64,000 nucleotides of DNA. It comes from Sisyra terminalis (Eukaryota > Arthropoda > Insecta > Neuroptera > Sisyridae). The notes beneath the pieces were generated by a model. The model had not been told where the DNA came from, made no database searches, and saw nothing but the letters and a program-made list of their open reading frames with translations. Made by a program: the position numbers and the translations under genes. Location: NCBI GenBank assembly GCA_958496175.1, contig OY292278.1, positions 22,196,001 to 22,260,000 of the forward strand. Reading direction: 5' to 3'. Shown one piece after another: positions 57,050-64,000 of this stretch (the stretch's first letter is position 1; each line of letters begins with the position of its first letter).

Positions 57050-57320
57050 CCATAAAAGTAGTACTATTTTCATCATAAATTTGAACAAAAGTTCTAAAGA
57101 ATGTATTTTTGACGTATCGCCCAAATATGTATTTCGATTACCAAGCAATCATTCTCAGTGGTCAGTGTTTTATCACATAGCAGTTTCAAAGCGATTCATC
57201 CAACACTACTTGATGACCACCAAGGAAGATTGCTTGGCAATCGACATACTTAATTAAACAATACGTTAAAAGTAGGTATATTTGTTTGAGTTTTTTATCA
57301 AATTTATTTTTTTCATTTAC
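57050..57320. repeat. Family B hammerhead repeat, decayed foldback copy
   Basis: The left arm at 57,121-57,163 reads on the minus strand as CCA, CUGAGAA, a GAUUGC-UUG-GUAAUC stem, GAAAUACAUAU; the right arm at 57,205-57,260 has ccaaggaagattgcttggca and a perfect GAUUGC / GCAAUC stem. Both cores are mutated (G8 in the left; CUGA lost in the right). Arms are more diverged than at 7.5-7.9 kb. Confidence 0.7.
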
Positions 57321-57324
57321 TTTT

Positions 57325-60220
57325 GAAAATTATAAGGTGCAGTGGAGCAGGGGTACAGGGGGCAAATCCATCCGAAGCCCTTATTTATTCGAATATACAT
57401 TGCATTTTATCAACTGTTAGGCAGAACATCAAGGAAAAAAGTTCTAATTCTTCTTTTAAAGAAGATGATAATTTATGTAGCATTTTTAAATGGGATTTTC
57501 GCTAGTACCCTAACAAACAAGCATGGATCCAATGCATTAACTGCTTGAACTGGGGTTGTGGAAACTGCAACAAAGGTTCGAAAAAAAATATTTAAGATTG
57601 AATTTTTTTATGTTATTTTATTTCTAATAATAATGCCGCTTTTGTCCCATCATATAAAGAAATAGGATCTAATAATTTTTTAACCAGGCAGGTATGGTTT
57701 TGCTCCAGTTCTGGGACAAGTCCACCTTACCAGCACTGTTTGCAATTTATTAAGACATTAATAAGTTTCAGAAGATATTTTCAATCCAAATTTATACAAT
57801 ATTAAGAACAAATAATGAAAGTTTCCAATATTCGAAGTTGTTATCGTTTTATTTTTATCAGGAATCTACCAGTTGCAGAAATTCATTTATCTGAAAAAGG
57901 AATTGAGGGATATCAATGATATTATTTACAGTGAATGTATTATCAAATTATTTTTATGGAGATTTTATTTAAAATAAAAGTACATGAATACATGAATTTT
58001 GCACATGAATTTCTTATCATCTAATTGTAATTTATGAAATATGATATCATGATAGGTATATATCTATATTTAAAATTTTTTAAATTATTTTCTTTTTCTT
58101 TTTTTTAATTCTAGTTAATTTTTTTCATACATTCTTAGGTTTATTGAAATAAAATAAAAAAATATAAATTTCATTGGTTTCACTAAGAGGAAATGGAGAA
58201 CCTGTTAAATCCAGAAACATTAGAAACATAGTTTAGATGTTAATACTATTTTAATTATTTTAATATTATGATTTAATGAATTAACTATCCCTCTCATTCT
58301 CTTTCTACCAATCTCTAGCTCTACTAATGGACAAAACAATTAACGATTAAAATAATATAAAAAATCAATAAAAATATTAAAATTTTGACCACTTTGGGTA
58401 GTTCGAATTTCTGGTTACTAAGGTTTTTTAATTGGAAATTTTGTATCGTTAGATTTTAAATCGATACCTATTTTACTTCGAATTATCCAAAGTGCAATGT
58501 TTATGAAAAAGATAAAATATATAATAAAAATTATTATTTGAACTATATTACATTATCTTAAATGTTATAAAGTTATATTATAAATGTTATAAATTCTTTT
58601 ATCAGTGATTTACTTACAATGAACTTTAAATGCATATGGATGGAAGAAAAATTATCTGTTAATTTATATTTTTGAATTTGAGAGAATAGGCATTATGAAC
58701 ATTTTTTTTATTTTTTTATTTCAAAAAGGACATTATTGAGGAGCAAAGAAGCCAATTGTTAATATTGAAAAATTATATTTTGGCAAAAAAAATATTTTAA
58801 TATTAATGACCAAATGAGATTCCCAAAACGAAAGGATAGTGAGCTTATGAGACTTTCATGACGTCACTGTCCATTTATTAAAACCAAGATATAAAAAGAT
58901 TATTGAGCGGTTGTCATAAAAGTAATAATAATTTACACAGTTGTTCTCATTTTCCAGCACGCCAAGCTTTTTCTGCCCAAAAAATAATTCTGAATTTCTT
59001 TTTCTATGGAATAGAAGTTAATTGTGTTTAGTATAAGTAAAAACAAAGCTTTTCATTAATCAGTTTAACTGAGCCTTTTAATACAAATAAGGAAAACTGG
59101 TTTTCCTAACGATCAAATTATAATTGCAATTTGAAGCAAAATCCAGTGAATAATTTTCTAAATGTTTAACAACTATTGGCTTGGGTGGAAAATGAGGAAA
59201 ATTATTTTATATTTTTAAGAAAATCATGTGTCATTTAACGACCATACTATTTTATTTGAATGTATTTGTCGTAGAAAAACATCCATGGGGTTTGGAAGTT
59301 TCTGTACTGTGACATAATTTGAATGCTGGACCGATTGGAGATTGTTTTAGGCATTTTGATTTAAAATATTTTTTTTGCATTTTTAAGTGATTAATACTTA
59401 GATTGTATCAAGTAAAGTTACAAAATGATAGCTATATTATGTTTTACTGTTAGCTAAAAGCATTTTGAAAATATTTTAAATTAACTTCAGAAAATGGGTA
59501 TTAGGTATATTCAGGAATAGTTTAGAAATATGTTAGTATCACTATAAAGTGCACATGAGTTGGGTTCCAAGGATTTGATTTAATACAAATTGTAATGTTG
59601 AAAATTGCGTAAAATTATATAATAATTCTAAAATATATTTGCATATGATTGAAAGAAATCAATACAAAGAACCAACAGTAAATATGCGTAAACTATAATA
59701 ACCAAGAACGTAGTTACAGTAAACAAATAACGGTTCTTGTCTATAGCTAATGAAATAAAGAAAGAAAAAAACAAATTCTTGATCATGAAATTTTACATAA
59801 AATTTAAATTTAATCAATAATCATTAGAATTTCATTCTTTTATATTTCTAAAGTTGAATATAAACTCTTCTTAAAATATTGCTTAACACTTAATAGTTGT
59901 TTGGGAAATATTTGGGTTACACTTTAGTATTATATTGTTTAGAAACATGCAATTAAAATTAGTAAGTATTTACTTTTTTTTTTAATATGTTCAAGTTTGT
60001 GCTAGACACAAAGTCCTAAGTTAGCGATTATTAATTTTGATAATTAGCAAAGAAATAAGTAAAAAGGAATGATAATATTGGATTTTGAAGTTTATGGGAT
60101 TAAGAGATTATCGTATTGGGTACCGTAATATTGAATATAAAAGGATAACAGGTAATAGGTAATACAATGAATATTATTATAAAGAAGCAATAATATTGAT
60201 TGCTTGGTAATTAAATATTG
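57325..60220. other. Intergenic DNA
   Basis: AT-rich; overlapping short frames near 57,320-57,550 have no recognisable product. Bases 57,950-58,400 weakly match 53,100-53,580. Confidence 0.4.
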
Positions 60221-60221
60221 T

Positions 60222-60795
60222 CCAGAATAAATTGGTAAAAATATCAAAAAGCAATCAACTCTTGGACTCTTGGCTTGGAAAGAAATTATAGCTGAGTTTA
60301 CCATTACCACTTAAAAATTATTTAACTTCATCCCTTAATTTACTTATAATTTCTGTCCACTACATCGTGAAAATTATATCCTTAAACTAGGACCTTAGAC
60401 TATTCAGACCTTAGACATCCTTAGACTAGGATCCTTAAACTAGGATCCTTAAACTAGGATCCTAGTCTACTGAATATTTTTACCAATTTATCATCATCGA
60501 GGATCTGAAACTCTACAATAATTGTCCAGAATGTTCCTTTTTTTTAAATCGAGTAAACTATTCAAAGTATTAGAAGTGCATAAGTATGAAGCACTTCTTT
60601 TTAAGACATCTTGATAACGTTTGACATATTATATTACACATATAATTTTCACGATGTAGTGGACAGAAATTATAAGTAAATTAAGGGATGAAGTTAAATA
60701 ATTTTTAAGTGGTGATGGTAAACTCAGCTATAATTTCTTTCCAAGCCAAGAGTTCAAGAGTTGATTGCTTTTTGATATTTTTACCAATTTTTTTA
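60222..60795. mobile_element. Foldback element with ~150-bp arms
   Basis: The left arm 60,228-60,378 (ttggtaaaaatatcaaaaag ... ataatttctgtccactacat) is repeated inverted at 60,643-60,793 with almost no change. The centre contains a short tandem repeat (60,402-60,470). The minus-strand frame across the left arm is a by-product. No transposase. Confidence 0.85.
60402..60470. repeat. 14-bp tandem repeat ccttaaactaggat
   Basis: Three to four copies of ccttaaactaggat (first ones ccttagactagga) in a row, ending in the inverse cctagtcta. It lies within the loop of the foldback element. Confidence 0.8.
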
Positions 60796-61200
60796 CATAA
60801 ATAAAACCACAATATATTTTATATATTTTATAAAGAGTAAACTATCAAGTTGAAGAGTCAAGCTTTTCTAATTGGTTTCGGGATTTAATTGTCAACTTAT
60901 TAGTATGAAAAAGAAAGAAAATTAGTAACCCAACTAAAATTTCAATACCTGGACTAACTATCCCTAAGCTTTAAATTCTAGAATACATAACTCGGAAGGA
61001 AGGGTTGTAAAATTTCTGTATAAGAGTTTAGGTGATTATTATGGTAATTCTATACTAAAAACGATAGAAATAAAATACATGATGGATTAATTAAGAAAGC
61101 ACATGACAATAAGATGAACTATTTTATGAACCGTCAATTAGATGAAATTATTTATCTACGTTGTTTTTTTAACAAGTTATTAATTTTTTATCAACAGATA
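60796..61200. other. 3' flank of paralogue 3
   Basis: It starts with a short piece resembling the end of family B (acataaataaaaccacaata). The remainder is AT-rich; no distinct polyadenylation signal near the stop. Confidence 0.4.
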
Positions 61201-61201
61201 C

Positions 61202-62600
61202 TTAGAAATGTTTATATACGTGTCTATATTTAATATTGGTTGTTAAAGACCCATCATTCTTCACCGTTTCAATGCAGCCAATGAGAGAAAAAATATTATC
61301 CCTCATAAAATCATCAACATACATACCAGAAACCGTAATATTTAGTTCTTTCGAAGGTATATTTTTTTCCTTCCCTGAAATAGGCAGGGAGGCATTAATG
61401 GGGTTCGAATTCTCAAGATTTTGAGATCGCGGGTTTCTTAACCACTGTGGACCGGCCAATTCTGTCAAAAAAAAAACTAATATTATAGTATGCTCAAATT
61501 CCAAAACCGTTTATCATAAAAATTACCTGTAGTTGCCGGATTTCTTTGATTTTGAAAATAGGAAGCGGTAGCTTGTCGCATAAAGACTTCATTTTCGATT
61601 ACAGGGGGAAGTTTTTTCCACCAAGGATTATAGCCAACTTGATGATCAGAAACACTGCTTACGGGTAAATTATTGGCATTATTTGGGATTCTGTTGCCTG
61701 AAGTAGCATTCGCAGTGTTTTCATTTGCGTTGGCATCGGTAGATGGAGATGGTTCGGACACTGGCGGAAAACTATAATTAAAAGTACCCATTGTGCTAGT
61801 TGATGGAGGATATCTAAAGGTTCCAGATCCATTTTCATGAGAGTTTGTTGCAAGAACTTGTTGAGTTTGTGAAATTGGCGTTGAGGATTTAAAAACCGAC
61901 GGTGTAGTTACTGCCAAAGAAAAAAGAAATGATTCTTGCCATGTAGTTGGACGATTATTCAGACGACTATTCAAAATAGTGTTTGGGCTGTTTGATGTCG
62001 CTGTAGCTCTTAGGTCCCCAGATAAATAATTCCTCGAGTTTGTTGCAGTATTTTGCTCGTAGAATGTTGATCTTGTTGGTCTATTTGATGTTACAGACAA
62101 GAAAGGAAGATCATTCGACAAGGAACTTGAACCTGAATATATATCTTGGGACAGCCTCGGTTTTTTTGCATTGCTGGGCGATTGATCATCCTGTGCTCCT
62201 TTATTCGGATTATTGAATTCTTCAAACGGTACCGATTTAGCAGAACCGGATGTTTTATTAATATCTACGGCAATGACTTTGATTTAATCTATGTTATTAA
62301 ATCACTTTAAAATATATTTCAATCTTTGCTTTTTGAATGATTAGGATTAATTATTGATATACGTGCCGTATGTCAGCATAATTTCCAAGTAAATAATCTA
62401 TTATTCTAAGAAGAACCTGTCGTTTAAAATGACTAACCTTGTAAAAGATAACGCCATGGATACGATGGAGAATTAATCTGTTCTGGAGGATTTTGATCAT
62501 CATCATAGTCATCTAAGTCAATGACAAGTGGTTTATCTGCATTTTCCATGGTCTTATCTTCATTGTTAGGCATTTTTCCTCCCGTTTTGCGGAATGGCAT
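61202..62600 (-). CDS. Paralogue 3: SIM-containing disordered protein with C-terminal half-RRM, 386 aa
   Basis: Exons 62,600-62,438, 62,264-61,527 and 61,461-61,202; both introns are phase 1 and GT-AG (173 and 65 bp). Chosen start is the first ATG of the open frame; a second ATG at 62,573 is possible. Residues 24-35 read PLVIDLDDYDDD, a textbook SUMO-interaction motif (VIDL followed by acids). A basic AKKPRL patch falls near residue 90. The long middle exon is rich in Ser, Thr, Asn and Pro, with no fold visible. Residues 338-386 (ELNITVSGMYVDDFMRDNIF, then IKYRHVYKHF) are the family's half-RRM, more diverged than in the other two: the RNP1-like strand has lost its tyrosines. It has one more intron than its relatives, placed just before the terminal domain. 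Confidence 0.78.
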
Positions 62601-62649
62601 ATTTGGAAATTGTAGAATATTGGTTCGCTGTTGTTTTCTAAGCACAGGT

Positions 62650-62715
62650 CGGAGCTATAATGGCGTCCCTTTGGATTTTTCAATGGCGGACGTGACGTGG
62701 ATATTCGTGGAGGTC
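62650..62715 (-). promoter_or_regulatory. Conserved promoter block of paralogue 3
   Basis: ATGGCG at 62,660, ATGGCGG at 62,683 and TGACGT at 62,693. The string atggcggacgtgacgt is identical to that of paralogue 2. Confidence 0.7.
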
Positions 62716-62864
62716 AATAGATTGTTTATAAAAATAAAAAAAAATTATAAGTCAATTCAAATTGAAAATTTTGTTTGATTTTTTTAGAGCTTAATTTATT
62801 TTTCTTTTTATGGGTGTTCTAATTGTTCGAAATAAATTTTCAATAGCACCGATCAAAATTGTTC

Positions 62865-62910
62865 GGGACTTTCTTTTGATATCAGTTGTATGGCCGCTAT
62901 GTATGAGTAG
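62865..62910. promoter_or_regulatory. Second conserved upstream block, paralogue 3
   Basis: ctttcttttgatatcag then ttgtatggccgctatgtatg. On the plus strand the ATG opens MAAMYE, then stop, mirroring MAAMND at paralogue 2. Confidence 0.5.
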
Positions 62911-63525
62911 TGCTTTTGACCTTTGGCACTATACCGTATTATATAACACACATGTATGAATGTAACACGTAGGTAGATTTACGAAAGTATATACATCAGT
63001 GGATAATGTTTATAAATAGGAGTTTAGACATTTGTTCACACTATATTAAATAAGCATTCCTTCTTGTTAGAAGTATTTTTTACAGGCTTATGATAATAAT
63101 TTTTAAAATATTCTACAGCAAGTAATATATATGTAAATATCATTGAATTTCCACTGTATACAAGTTTGCTAAAAACAATCATTTAAAATTACGAATAAGC
63201 CCTTTGAGCATATATTTTAAATCTATACCAAAAAAATAATAATTCAATCATATTTCAAATCTCGAATTTATTATTCATCTAGTCAAGCCGGGGAGTGCGG
63301 TTAGTAACATAATCAAACCGAAAGATAATTAAAAACAAGAAAAGTAATTAAAATGAAGTAAAAATAAATAAAAAGATATATGATATGGCAATCAATTATA
63401 TATGTACCTTACTTTCTACCGTTGACACTTGTTAAACAAATTTCTTTGCGATTTTATTCTCAAGCAATATCTATTTTCATTTATTAACAAATTGAATGTC
63501 TATCTTCAATAAGAATACTAAAGTA
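62910..63525. other. Intergenic DNA
   Basis: No gene or repeat recognised. Confidence 0.4.
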
Positions 63526-63529
63526 TCTA

Positions 63530-64000
63530 ATTATCTATCTATTATTATAAAGAGGAAAGATTTGATTGTTTGTTTCCTTTGAATAGGCTCCGAAACTACT
63601 TGACCGATTTGAAAAATTCTTTCACTGTTAGGAACCTACACTATTTCCGGTGAACATAGGCTATATTAAATTTTCAAAAATCTAAGGGATCCATACTAAA
63701 ACTCCAATAATGTGTGAAAAAATTAACAACAAACATTCTTACATCGCGTGCGCTGGTGATTTAACTAAAGAACGGAACAACCGAATTTAATGAAACTTTA
63801 TACTAAGATACAACACAATTACTCACATATGTTAGGCTACTTACCATTCCTTAAAAATAATAAGGGAATGTGCCCCCTACGTATAAAACTGAGGGATGAA
63901 AAAATTTTACTTTAAATAGGCGAGTTATATATCATTAGAAACGTATTTAAAAGTTAAAAAAAGATCTGTATTAATATTTTTATATGAACAAATAAAAAGC
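63530..64000 (-). mobile_element. Interspersed repeat of the 19.5-kb type, cut by window end
   Basis: Minus-strand text (gtagcctaacatatgtgag, aagtttcattaaattcggtt, gttccgttctttagttaaat) matches 20,285-20,375. The plus-strand end ttataaagaggaaagatttg ... ggctccgaaactacttgacc is a phrase I recall from many insect repeats. The remainder runs past base 64,000. Confidence 0.65.

Overview
The window looks like nuclear DNA from an insect. It is AT-rich, has short GT-AG introns, conserved eukaryotic genes with animal-type exon structure, a tRNA-derived SINE, non-LTR retrotransposon remnants and many inverted-repeat DNA elements. The order cannot be fixed from sequence alone; a beetle or other holometabolous insect is a guess.

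Layout. Bases 1-33,600 hold no gene I can support. This part is a mosaic of repeats: a ~320-bp tandem repeat, LINE fragments, SINE copies, two foldback families and several hairpin elements. Islands of higher GC, non-repetitive DNA (about 12.8-13.6, 16.5-17.4, 21.6-22.6, 25.1-25.7 and 32.1-33.0 kb) may be regulatory. Bases 33,700-39,100 form a compact block of three ordinary genes: a LicD/fukutin-like type II membrane protein (+), RABL3 (-, tail-to-tail with the first) and the TFIIE alpha subunit gene (+, head-to-head with RABL3 over a 392-bp shared promoter). Bases 39,100-46,900 are again intergenic and repeat-rich. Bases 46,900-62,700 carry three paralogous minus-strand genes of an unrecognised family, spaced 6-8 kb apart.

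The three paralogues encode acidic, low-complexity proteins. Each ends in the same ~50-residue segment, which resembles the first half of an RRM (beta1-alpha1-beta2-beta3) followed at once by the stop codon. Two have a SUMO-interaction-like motif near the N-terminus. All introns are phase 1. All three genes share a promoter block with a TGACGT (CRE-like) site and two ATGGCG (YY1/Pleiohomeotic-like) sites, and a second conserved block ~175-190 bp further upstream.

The other main observation is a set of hammerhead-ribozyme-like motifs, CUGANGA + one extra A + hairpin + GAAA + palindromic minimal stem III + NUH. They occur in at least three repeat families, often as inverted pairs within one foldback element (7.5-7.9, 28.5-28.8, 44.9-45.3 kb) and once alone at 14.85 kb. 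Several keep an intact core, and stem II differs between copies in pairing-preserving ways. This is the pattern expected of Penelope-like or related retroelement ribozymes.
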